This document shows positions 48,441 to 59,119 of a stretch of 64,000 bases of DNA, piece after piece. The stretch comes from Warburgia ugandensis (lineage: Eukaryota; Streptophyta; Magnoliopsida; Canellales; Canellaceae). Where the stretch lies: the NCBI GenBank assembly GCA_035236585.1, contig CP141132.1, positions 59,927,880 through 59,991,879 on the forward strand, given 5' to 3'. The notes below the pieces were generated by a model. That model did not search any database and had not been told where the DNA came from. It saw only the letters and a list, made by a program, of their open reading frames with translations. Made by a program: the position numbers and the translations under genes. Positions within the stretch are counted from its first letter, which is position 1. Each line of letters starts with the position of its first letter.

Positions 48441-49318
48441 TAGAGTTAGTCTCACATTGCCTGGGGAGAGGGAACTGGGGGGTTTATAAGAGTTTGGGGA
48501 ACTCTCCCAGCAACGTGGCCTTTTCTTGTTAGGGAGGAAGAAAACTGTGAAATTATTTGGGTAGCCAAAGCTGACAATATCATTGTTGTGGAACACCCGA
48601 CTATTACAAATGGTATCGGAGCTAGTTTCCCTTATGGTGTGGAGGCTAGCCACACGCAAGCGCTTGGTCATGGCCACCACGCGATGACCCATGTTCCCAA
48701 ATGGGGGAAGATGTGAAGCCTTAAGGGATGAATCCTAGGATAGGTGAGGTACTGAGAGTTCGTCCCACATCACCTGGGAAAAGGGAACTGGGCAGTTTAT
48801 AAGAGCTCAGGGAACTCTCCCAATAACGAGGCTTTTTTCCATAAGTGAGGAACAAAACCGAGAGGTTGTATGGGCAGCTAAAGTAGACAATATTGTTGCT
48901 GCAGGACCCCCCAACTGTTATAGGAAATGGGTGGTTTATAAGAGTTCAAGGAGCTCTCCTAGCATTGAGGACTTTTTTAGTAATGTGGGACCCCTGACTA
49001 TTATAAATGGTATGAGATCCAATTCCCCTAGTGGTGTGGTAGTTAATCGCACATGGGCACCTAGTCTTGGCTATCACGCAGAGACGCGTGTTCCCTAAGG
49101 GAGGAAGATGTGAAGCCTTGAGGGATGAATCCCAAGATGGGTGCGGTACTGAGAGTTAGTCCCACATCACTTGGGGAGAGGGAACTGGGTGATTTATAAG
49201 AGTTCAGGGAACTCTCCCAGCAACAAGGCCTTTTCCCATAAGTGAGGAACAAAACCATGAGATTTTATGGGCAGCCAAAGCGGACAATATCATTATTGTG
49301 GGACCCCCAACTATTACA
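48441..49318 (+). mobile_element. Tandem TRIM array (LTR-internal-LTR-internal-LTR)
   Basis: Plus-oriented: a truncated LTR to about 48607 (GACTATTACA), PBS TGGTATCGGAGCT (48611), internal region, PPT GGGGGAAGATG, then an LTR from about 48713 to 48921. A deletion-bearing LTR remnant (48922-49003) follows, with a further PBS-like TGGTATGAGATCC (about 49008), internal region, PPT GGGAGGAAGATG and a final LTR 49109-49318 (TGTGAAGCC...CTATTACA). Each LTR has a TTTATAAGAG TATA box. The ORFs in both strands are incidental. Confidence 0.8.
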
Positions 49319-49921
49319 TATACAATGGTGTTCCTAAAAAGCAGAAACTACTAGAGGAAATGGAGTACAAGTCACAGGAAAACTAATCATTAGAAATCTA
49401 CATGTGAGAAACTTTCATCATTGATGTAAAGAGATGATAAGTGATATTATTGTGCTAAATTTATTAGTTTTGGAATTCCCTGATGTGAAGTGAGATAAGA
49501 CATGATAGGATGAATTTAATTATCAGGTAACTACTTTTGAAACTTTTATCAACAAGGAAAAGATTATTCAAAAGGTGTGAAGTAAGTTATAATACCCATG
49601 ATTGAGGGATGATTGTTGTGATCTGACCTTAAAGAGTTGGAGGCATCATTTATATGACTGAAATTTCATGATAATGTCCATGAGTTAGCAAGTAATGGTC
49701 GAGTATCAAAGTACATAGAAAAAGCTATTCTTTATTCCTTAAAATAAATAGAAAGGTTATATGAATGAGCGGTGTAAATGTTTAGAGTTTGAAGATGGGA
49801 ATAATATGATTTTAAGTAAATATCAGAAACTAAATTTATGATGAAATGAGGATTTCTGGAATTGCTTGGAAGATGACATGAAAAGAATTTCGAGGATGAA
49901 ATTCCTTTAAGGAGGGAAGAA
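49319..49921 (+). mobile_element. 3' end of a gypsy internal region with PPT
   Basis: No ORF. Its last part (TTTCGAGGATGAAATTCC at about 49888, then AAGGAGGGAAGAA) is nearly identical to the end of E2's internal region at 17321-17361, so the same family is present twice. Confidence 0.7.
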
Positions 49922-52900
49922 TGTAACATTCCAAATTTTTAAATAGGAATTTAAGTAAATTTTGAATTATGTTAAGTTGGGATGAAAAGAGAATATAGAA
50001 ATTTCCAATTTTTAGATTTTTATAAGTAATAGTTTTATAGACATCAAATCAAGTGTCGAGACATTTGTATTTGAATTGTACTTGAAAAAATAATTTCAAC
50101 GACAATAAGTTTGTTGAAATTGGAGCTTGGCCAAATAAGTTATGATTTTTCTCACTAGGGGTATTTTTGTAATTTCACTATGTAGGCCCCACTTATAGAA
50201 ATCAAGGTCCCATAGGAAAGGGACATCGAAAAACCCATCATGAGTAGCTATCACATCCCTGTGACTGAAATCATGATGTTTGATATGGGAAAAACATCAT
50301 AATTAACAATTAACATGAATTAATTAAAATAAAATAAAATAAATCAAAATACTTAAAGGATGGGCCAGATTTGATATTGGCAGCTCCCCCCCACCCACTT
50401 AAGTGAAAACGAGAAAAGACATCACGTTTGTTCTCGAACCTGACGAACATGTGAAAGTCTATAAAAAGAAAGATGAGAAGGGGAAGAAGAAGAAGAGAGG
50501 GAGTAGGTGTGAGAGGATGCATGTCGGGAAGCCTAGCCATGCCGGGAAACACAATTATTGTTGAAAGTTAGGATTTTGAGGGTTTTGGGGTTAACCGGAG
50601 ATACAAAGCTCGCCAGCGACAACGATGGCTCTGATCTCTAATCCCACCGTTGATTTTAATCTATGCAAGGGCATGATCAAAATCCTTTGGTTCCATTTTG
50701 ATCGAATGAAGATTTCAATGGGTTTTTCCAGAGCTTGCAAGTAGACTGGTCATCTTCCATGGCATGCCCAGAACCACCCAAGCCCTAAAGAATAGTTAAG
50801 ATTCAAGTTGTTTTGGTAGAAAACACAGCATGCTGGCAACAGTGATGAATACCGATGGCTGTCACCATTTTTCCAACCTGGACGTGAGTTTTTCACAAAC
50901 CAAAACAAGATTAGAACTTTTGATCTTATTTGTATTTAACAAACAGAGACCAATCAATACCCTTGATCATCATATCTAAGGTTCCGATCATCCAATTGAA
51001 GTTCGGACAAGGATGATCCGAATTCTAAACCAATTTATAGATAATCTAGCCATCAATTTCATCCATAATTGGTGGAAAGAGATTGATAGTAACTTAGATC
51101 GCCAATTTGAGATTGAAAGTGGTCCATCCAACCACTGCACACCCTTTAAATTGGATAAATTCAACCAATTGCATTAAATCTTAACTATCAGATCATCTAT
51201 GGAAGGTAGATCCAACTACTCCTAATGAGTTTTGGACATTGGACCATCTATAAAAGACAAATCTGACCATTTACAATGAACCCTAGTCATCAGATCATCT
51301 ATAGAAGGTAGAACTGATAGTATAATCTAATGGAAAACACTAAATCTAGATGTTCACATAAATCCAACCATCAATCTCATTCATAATTTAAGGATAGAGA
51401 TTGACAAAAGCCTTGATCAACCCATGAGTTTTGATCTTCCATGTAAAAATCTAATATTTATCATCCAGGCCTTGAATTTCATTAGATTCTTAAAATTATG
51501 ATCAAAGGTTTATAGTTCCAAAAAATTATGACTATCCAAGGTTGATTAGATCCCCAATCAATGTATTAGAACTCTGATCAATGCTTGGATTCTTGAGATC
51601 TCATGCTAATTTAAATTGATGATCCTAATCAATAGAAATTATGCACGTATGATTCTTATAGTGATTAGATGATGTGTAATATCATCCAGTGCAGAGATGT
51701 AGTAAGTCGGCCTAATCTAACATTTATAATTATTGATTATCAACTAGAAACATAGTCTAACCAAAATGAACGTCAGATCAGATAATGATCTGATCATGTC
51801 TACATGTATGACCTAGCAACAGTAACAGTAAAACATTGGAATAGCAAAATATGTATTTTAGATGATAAATTGATTAAAATGATTAAACATAGATCAATGA
51901 GAGATCCTAAGTTTAACAGTTTTATGACTTTGAGATGGTCTAAACTGTTAGACCAAGAGATGAGTAAAAATCTAAGTTATGGATTTAAAATAGTATGCAA
52001 GTTTGAACTAATGTTATATACATCAATGTTGTGCACAGCATAGATTGACACCAAGTTGATTGTCCATGGAGAGAGGATCGTAAAAGTTGTGGAGAAAGGG
52101 TAAACCATCATAAGAGGTAGGTAATTTGACACTACCAAGTTTCAAATAAATTTCAAAATGAGAAAATGGTTTGAGAAACTATTTTCGGTTTAGAATGGTT
52201 TGAATTATCATATCAATGATTTGATATATGTTACTTTTGTATATATGATTTTCATGTAAATTCATGATTTATCATATGTTCTTTATCAGACATTTTTATG
52301 AACGAAAACATATAGATTCATATATGACTTTAAGTTCATGTTACAAACCTAATTTTGAAAGAATAATGAATTTCTTAGTCTAAAGTATTCAAATGTTTGC
52401 TTTACTTGTGAGACATGAGGAGATTGTGAATTGTGTATGCATGATTTCATACTTTGTAAGGAATACTTGAAATGAATGGTTTGCATAGATATGTAAGTCA
52501 TATGATAAGATTTTTAGATATATGAATTCAATTGGCTAGTGAGCCACACTTTGAAAATGAATATTTGAGATACATGGTCTTGTATAAAGTATGCACACTA
52601 AATTATATGCTTTAAGATGTATGATTTGGATCTTGTTAGTGATCATTCATTAGGTAGGCACTCTGCAAGTGACTGTAAGTCCTAATGGTTATGATTTATC
52701 GATGTTTTTAGCAAGCACTCTATGAGTGGCTATAAGTCCTGACGGATGCAGTTTTGTGGATACTTAGGCAAGCCCTCTATGAGCAGCTATAAGCCTTGAT
52801 GTTTATGATTTCATCAATGGTTTAGGTAGGCACTCTACTAGTGGTCGTAAATCCTGATGGATATGGATATGTTGATACATTAGGCATGTTCTCTATGAGC

Positions 52901-53366
52901 AGCTGTAAGCCTTAGTAGATATGGATTTCATCGATGTTTTGGGCAAGCACTCTAGGAGTGTCTTAAGTCCCAGATCGTTGGTAGGCTTGCTATGTGCTTT
53001 AAGACTTGGAGGAAGCCCTGCTTTGTGCAGTAAGTCCTAGAGGCTTGTTGTGTCTTGTAAGTCCTAAGATCCTACACTAGGAGGTGTAGTTGGCCACTGA
53101 TCTCTGAGATTTGAGATGATTTGATACCAACCCAATGATGGAGATGGTGGGTAGTAGGAGTATCTTCTCATGGGGAAGTGCTTTGTTGTAGCTGAGTAGT
53201 CCCCATGAGGTGCGATGAGTTATGATTCATGTCGATATCCATATGCCAATGTAGAGGCCATGATAGTCTCCTACGGGTGACGGTAGGGCCCCACAAGCAT
53301 AGGTGTCTATTTTCTTTCGGATATGTATGTGGGTCATGTCTCGAGTGTTAGACCTCATCCAGGGTT
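49922..53366 (+). repeat. Chromovirus LTR of the E2 family, 3' end lost
   Basis: Starts TGTAACATTCC after the PPT and matches 17362 onward. It has the inverted repeat with TTTGATATTGG (50372-50395), the GTTCTCGAACCTGACGA site (about 50430), a purine-rich leader (50460-50512), a donor-like ACGTGAGT (about 50884), and a 57-bp tandem array (52645-53060). Its terminal 600 bases with hairpin and CA end are absent. A reversed TRIM begins at about 53367. Annotated ORFs here have no domain. Confidence 0.75.
52645..53060. repeat. Tandem repeat array, about 57-bp units
   Basis: About seven imperfect units with GGCAAGCACTCTATGAGTGG and TAAGTCCTGATGG segments (near 52655, 52711, 52768, 52826, 52882, 52939, 52985). 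The later units are shortened. The sequence is unrelated to the arrays of other LTRs, although the position in the LTR is equivalent. Confidence 0.85.
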
Positions 53367-54121
53367 GAATTGGCCTCATTCATGTGTATCAGAGTGCACA
53401 ACTAATGATATTGCCCACTTTGGGCTCATCACTCAAGGTTTTGTTCCCTCTAGGTCCCTCACCCTACTTGGGACCTAAGCCGTCTCGCGTTTATGGGGTC
53501 CTTAAGCTGTCTCCCTTTTCAAGCTTCTCCCTTAGGAGGCCTCGTTACTAGGAGAGTTCCTCAAACTCTTATAAACAACCTAGTTCCCTCTCCAGGCAAT
53601 GTGGGACTAACCCGTCCTGGGATTCATCCCTCAAGGCTTCACATCTTCCCTCTTTAGGGAACACGTGTCCCCTCATAATGGCCACAACCAGGTGCTTGTG
53701 TGTAGCTAGCCACCACACGATGAGGGGGATAGGCTCTAATACCATTTGTAACAGCCGGGGTCCCACAGCAATGACATTGTCCACTTTGGTTGCCCATAGA
53801 ACCTCATGGTTTTGCTCCTCCCTTATAGGAAAAGGCCTTATTCATGTATATCACAGTGCATAGCAGATGATATTTTCCTCTTTGGGCCTAGCCCTCAAGA
53901 TTTTGTTCCCTCTAGGTCCCTCACTTTACTTGGGTCCCTAAACCGTCTCCCATCTATGGGGTCCCTAGGCCGTCTCCCTTTTCAAGCTTCTCTCTTAGGA
54001 GGCCTCGTTGCTAGGAGAGTTCCTCGAACTCTTACAAACCACCTAGTTCCCTCTCCCTAGGCGATGTGGGACTAACTCTCAGTACCTTACCTATCTTAGG
54101 ATTCATTCCTCGAGGCTTCAC
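53367..54121 (-). mobile_element. TRIM with enlarged LTRs, left LTR truncated
   Basis: Minus-oriented: LTR piece 53367-53641 (ends GGCTTCA), PPT complement, internal region, PBS complement GGCTCTAATACCA (about 53732-53745), then a full LTR 53747-54121 (TGTAACAGCC...GGCTTCA, about 375 bp). Both LTRs carry about 180 extra bases relative to the other TRIMs (53829-54010 and the matching part from 53370). The extra bases repeat the ATATT/CTCTTTGGG module and CCGTCTCCC motifs. Confidence 0.8.
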
Positions 54122-54455
54122 ATAGTTAAAAAGGACTGCATACCACCAATGATGAAATTCCAACGTCTCTTGACTATTAGACCCAAATTTCTGCAAGTGG
54201 GGCCCACTTGTGAAATTACTAAATTACTCTTCGTGAGAAAAATTTATTCATCCAAACTCATATTTTAGCAAAATTAGTGTCATTGGAATCGTCTTTTCAA
54301 GTACAATCCAAATATGGATGTCTCAACACTTGATTTGATGTCTATAAAACTTTCACTTCAAGAACTCCAAATATTAGATATTTCAATATTCTCTTTTTAG
54401 CCTAATTTAAATCCTATATTTTCTTAAACTCATATTAAAAATTAGGGAAGTTACA
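54122..54455 (-). repeat. Start of an LTR of the E2 family, reversed
   Basis: On the minus strand it begins TGTAACTTCCC at 54455 and matches the first 330 bases of the LTR at 49922 (shared TTTTATAGACATCAAATCAA and GTCATTGGAA-type segments). It adjoins the TRIM on the left and a minus-strand gypsy internal region on the right. Confidence 0.7.
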
Positions 54456-55470
54456 AAATCAAGGACTGAGTTTTTCCTTCATACCAAACCTCATAACACC
54501 CCTAGTTGGAGAAATCTTCAAGAACACATGGTCTCCAACTTTGAATTTCAACTATCTCAGTTGTTTATCAGCATAACTCTTTTGACGACTTTGGGCTATG
54601 AGAAGCCATCTTCAAATAAATTTCACCTTGGTTGCACACTATTCTACCAACTTTGATAGTATAACTCTATTTTCACCCACTTCATTTCAACACACAAGTG
54701 AACGATAAGGTCTCCCATAAAGCGCTTCATATAAAGCTATACAGATGCTTGAATGGAAATTGTTGTTGTATGCAAATTCAACTAATGGTCAGCTCTCATA
54801 CCAACTCTTGTTCCAATCAATTGCGCATGCCCTCAACATGTCTTCCAAAGTTTGAATCGTTCTTTCAAATTAGCCATTGATCTAAGGATGAAAGGTTGTG
54901 TTGTAATTTAATGAAGATCCCAATGACTTCTGCAATGACTTCTATAACTGTGAGGTGAAACGACTATCTCTATCAGAAATAATACTGAGTGGTATCCCAT
55001 GCAAGCTCATGACTTCCTTAATATACAACTGAGGCCAGCTATCAATGGACTGATTTTGTCTAATAGGAAGAAAGTGTGCCAATTTGGTTAGATGGTCTAT
55101 ATTACCCATATCATATCATGTCCCCTTGGTGTCTTGGATAATCCCACTATGAAGTCCATAATAATATGGTCCTACTTCCATTCTGATAGCTCGAGTGGTT
55201 ATAATAGTCTAGCCAGTCTCTGGTGCTCTACCTTAACTTGTTGACAAGTTAAACACCATGCCACAAATTCTTCTACATCTTTTTTCATACCATTCCACCA
55301 GAAAATATCTCTTCAAATCTTAATACATTTTTGTACCACCAGGATGAATAGTATACCCAGATTGATGTGCCTCTTGAAGAATTTCTTACCTCATTTCATC
55401 ATTTGTTGGCACTACTAATCTCCCTTGCATGCGAACACTGTCATTGGTCTCCTTGGCGAACCTTGGTAAG
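54456..55470 (-). pseudogene. Integrase relic of a minus-strand chromovirus
   Basis: Reading leftward from 55470: a VRMQGRLVVPTNDEM segment (the linker before integrase), an HHCC module (TIHPGGTKMY near 55340), and the core with [15 protein letters not shown], then [16 protein letters not shown] and SDRDSRF (about 55080-54950). Stops and frameshifts are common. It ends at an LTR start without a clear PPT. The segment before it is protease, not RT. Confidence 0.75.
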
Positions 55471-56035
55471 TCTTTAGGGAACACATCTGGAAATTCACAA
55501 ACTATAACCACTTCCTCTAGTTTAGGCTTTGCAACCTCAGTAGCTTATATCTTAGCCATAAAGAACTAGCATCCTTAAGCAATGTGCTTTGCGCCTTTAA
55601 TGCGAAAATAACCACACTCCTAAATAATCTTTTCTCCCTTGCAATGATACTACCACTTCTTTGGAAATGTTAAAAGTAATCTTCTTCTTTCAATAGTCAA
55701 TGCCTACATAGTATAAGCTAACCAATCCATCCTAAGTATGATGTCAAAGTCTATCATATCTTAGTGAATTAGATCGGCGTTCATTTATTTTCCCTCAATT
55801 ACAATCGAAACATCCTGAAAGTATGTCTGTGTGCTAATAGACTTGCCTAGGGGTGTCATGACTTCTAAATAGAAATCTAAGTTCTCGAATAGATTATGAA
55901 TACAAGAAGCAGACTCATATGATATAAAAAAATGTGTAGAACCAATATCAAAGAACATTCTGACAGGTCTATCATAGATGTCAAGTGTACCTTCTACTAC
56001 TGCATTGGATGACTAAGCTTATCCTGAAGTAATAG
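55471..56035 (-). pseudogene. Protease relic joined directly to integrase
   Basis: A VVEGTLDIYDRPVRMFF strand and the DIGSTHFF active-site segment lie near 55990-55930 on the minus strand, followed by the usual LGKSIS / MIDFDIILRMDWL region. Then VFPKDLPRF, the start of the RT N-terminal linker, runs in frame into the pre-integrase linker at about 55470. The whole RT and RNase H are absent. Confidence 0.75.
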
Positions 56036-57090
56036 CAAGCACACATCCTTGGCTTCAAGAAATCTGATCTCCCTTATGCTCTTCCTCTATCTTCTTCTTA
56101 GGGCAATGTATGGTTATATGTCTTGCTTCTCCACAAATAAAACAAAGAAAAAGGGGCAAGGCACAAGGTTTACCCAGATGATATTTCTTGTATTGGGGGC
56201 AAACTCTAGATTCTGGTACTCTTCCTTTATTGTTGAATTGTCACTTGCACAAATGTTGGGACCTAAAGGACTGAATGGGTCTCTTGCCTTTGTTGAATTG
56301 TCCACTGCTGCTGGTATTGTTCTCCTTTTCTCTCCTATCTGCCTGTGCCCTCTGAAAATCCTTTTCAAAAAGTGACCCATTTCTACTACTTTTTCCATGT
56401 TGATAAGATGAAATCCAATAATCTATTCCTTAGTCCAGGGTTTAATCCATCTACATACTTCTTTGTAGCTTTCTTCAGTGGCACAAATAGTGTGTGCGAA
56501 TCTACAAAGACATGTAAACTTATTTTAATATTGGCTTATGATATGCTTCCTTGTTCCAAATCCATGAACTCCTCCTTCTCCTTCTACTTTCATACATGTC
56601 GTGGGAAATACTTCTCATTAAATACTATTTTGAAATCCTCCCAAGGAATAGCATCACTATCATCGAAGTATGTCCTTTCAGCTGTCTCCCACCAAAAGCA
56701 TGCTTCAACTTTTAGGACAAAAGTTTCCATAGCAACCTTCCTTTCCTCGAGAATCTTCATTGCTTGAACAACTTTTCAATGTTGAAGATCCACTTCTCTG
56801 CTAATTTTGACTCCTCTTCATCGGAGAATGATGGGGCCATCTTTTGAAATCTCTCAAGCTGAGCCTCTGTTCAGTCAGTTATCCTCTCTGGTGATGAGGC
56901 CCTTGCTACAGGTGCCTGTGGTTGGTTACGCATTAACTGCCCCACATGTTGCATAAAGAACTAAAAGGCTTCAGCCATACTGTTTCTAGATCTAGAGGAG
57001 CTAGTAGAGGGGTTGATAAGTCTTGGGGCTGCACCTCCTCTTCTCCTAGGCTATTTATTAGTATTAACTACTTCCACAAATTATGTGAGG
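56036..57090 (-). pseudogene. Gag relic of the same chromovirus
   Basis: Starts near 57080 (RRRGGAAPRLI region) and runs leftward through NSMAEAFQFF and MRNQPQAPVA, the gag core around 56830-56600 (KLAEKWIFNIEKLF, AFGG-like segment), and a C-terminal zinc-knuckle region near 56150-56110 (CFICGEARHI). The 56345-56767 and 56049-56375 plus-strand ORFs are shadows. The 5' side is cut near 57090 by copia sequence. Confidence 0.75.
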
Positions 57091-57299
57091 ATGAGGAGTT
57101 TCCTTATTTACTCATTTGTAGGCTTTGCTTGTGATAGAGTAATCAATCTATTCCTTGATATCCCACCTTAGAATCTTTGTAACTAGGTAAAATAACATGA
57201 GCCAGGCACCCTCACACTTTTGAGTAATTTAGATTATGTTTCCTTCTTTTATACAGCTCGTATGGAGTAGTTTCAAATCTCTACAAGGTACTTTGTTCA
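57091..57299 (-). pseudogene. Copia integrase relic, downstream piece
   Basis: Minus strand, from 57299: a NKVPCRDL segment, then PYELYKR, KVWGCLAHV-like and LPSYKDSKVGYQGID segments in broken frames. This is the end of the copia integrase and continues the piece at 61308 across the solo LTR. GTTCA at 57295-57299 is the TSD. Confidence 0.75.
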
Positions 57300-57754
57300 T
57301 GTTGCGACCCCAATCCACAGGGCCGCGATTAGGCTTAATCAAGCCTAGTGATTGGCCGAGTTAAGCCTACATGGCCTTCATTTATTTTATTTTTTCATAG
57401 CAGGAGTATTGAGAGAGCTAAGTGCTCTCATCCTACGCACTTAGGCGCTTGATTGATAAAATCTTCTACTCTTATTAACTACCAAGTTCTACCGAAATTT
57501 TGGCAGAGTCTCCCCTATTTTTCAAACTTATACATTTAACGCATGCAATACGATTTACCTGATAGACAACACAACAATTATAAATCCTTTAAGGGAGACT
57601 CCGTCTCCGTACTATCTATCATAATGCATTACTAACACCTGCTTACCAACCAGGAGTTTAAGTGGGTCTCACACATGCCCTATAAAAAAAATAAACCTAT
57701 AGGATGCATGAGGATCATGGTCAAAAATAAGATATAACTCATTTTCAGTATTAG

Positions 57755-57767
57755 CACACACATACAC

Positions 57768-57832
<65 letters not shown>
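57755..57832. repeat. (CA)n/(TA)n microsatellite
   Basis: About 33 CA units with a few interruptions, followed by a short TA run. Confidence 0.95.
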
Positions 57833-58284
57833 CAACTCAAAATTTAACATCTTCAATAAAGCCTTCTTCAATTCACTCAACCACCTCTCTTCTCTGCTTG
57901 ACTGGTACCTGCAAAATAATAGGGTGAGCTGCGAAGCCCTATAAGGGAAAAGAACCAAACCCATGCATATCCAATCATTCTCATTGCTACACTCAAAAAA
58001 CATTCAAATACAACACAAGCATTCATTTCCATTTTAACTGGTCATCTACGAGGTAGTTAGCAAGTACTAACAAGTAAGGCAGCCATAGCATGCAAACAAG
58101 CACACCCCATAAGAATTTCCCATTCGTGTCCAACCACAAGACATTCAATAGATGAGTGACTAAGTCATGAACCTCATTCTAAAGTTAAATACAAATCATA
58201 AGCGTTACATTCAACGAAGCTGCATACTCATTAATGATTCCCTTAGTAATATTAAACATGCCTAGCATTACACCAGGATCCAAT

Positions 58285-58850
58285 AGTCATCTCCCTCAAG
58301 GTTTACCATCTTGGGCGGCCCACTACGAGTATTATCATCAAGACAGCCAGACCCTCAGGATTTACCATCTTGGGCAGCGCCAAAGTCAGGTCCCCTCAGG
58401 ATTTACCATCTTGGGTGGCTCCACCTTAGTCGAAATCAACTAGGCAGCCCTTTCCCTCAGGGTTTACCATCTTAGGTAACTCAATATGCCAGCTCATCCC
58501 TCAAGGTTTACCATCTTGGGCAGCTCCACCATGATCCCAAAAGACCAAGCAGACCTTTCCCTCAAGAATTACCGTCTTGGGAGGCTCAATACTTGACAGC
58601 TCATCCCTCAGGGTTTACTATCTTGGGCGGCTCTACCATGATTTCAAAGAACCAGGCAGCCCTTTCCCTCAGGAATTACCGTCTTGGGAGACTCAATACC
58701 AGACAGTCCAATCCTCAGGATTTACCATCTTGGGTGGCTTCACCTTAGTTGCAAGCAACTAGGTAGCCCTTTCCCTTAGGGTATACCATCTTGGAAGGTG
58801 TCATCATAGCTTACCGAGCAACCCTCAAGGCTTACTATCTTGGGCTTGAC
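58285..58850. repeat. Tandem repeat array, CCCTCAGGGTTTACCATCTT units
   Basis: About eleven imperfect units of 43-61 bases, each with CTCAGG(G/A)TTTACCATCTTGGG (near 58292, 58353, 58396, 58452, 58500, 58559, 58606, 58666, 58714, 58770, 58825). It is specific to this LTR. The plus-strand ORFs across it (58234-58443, 58577-58762) only reflect the repeat. Confidence 0.9.
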
Positions 58851-59119
58851 CATTTTATAACAATTTGCATCATCACAGTAGTTAAGCATAGTAAATCATA
58901 CTGTAACATGACCCTTTTAATAAGAAATTACAATTTCTATCATCCATTGAACCAAGGTGACAATATATTCATTTTACACATGCATAAAGTTAATTTCAAG
59001 AGAACAGATCAACAAGAATTTAAGGAATGAAAGGGTTCAGGGTCCTTACCTGTGTTTGTTGTATGATTTACATTTCAATAACTAATGTCATTCAAACTAC
59101 ATTCAAAACCTGACGGAAG

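Noticed and set aside
58285..58850. Regular repeats separated by variable sequence, CRISPR-like at first sight
   Set aside because: Repeat length and spacing vary, units are imperfect, no cas genes are present, and the array lies inside a plant LTR. It is an ordinary tandem array.
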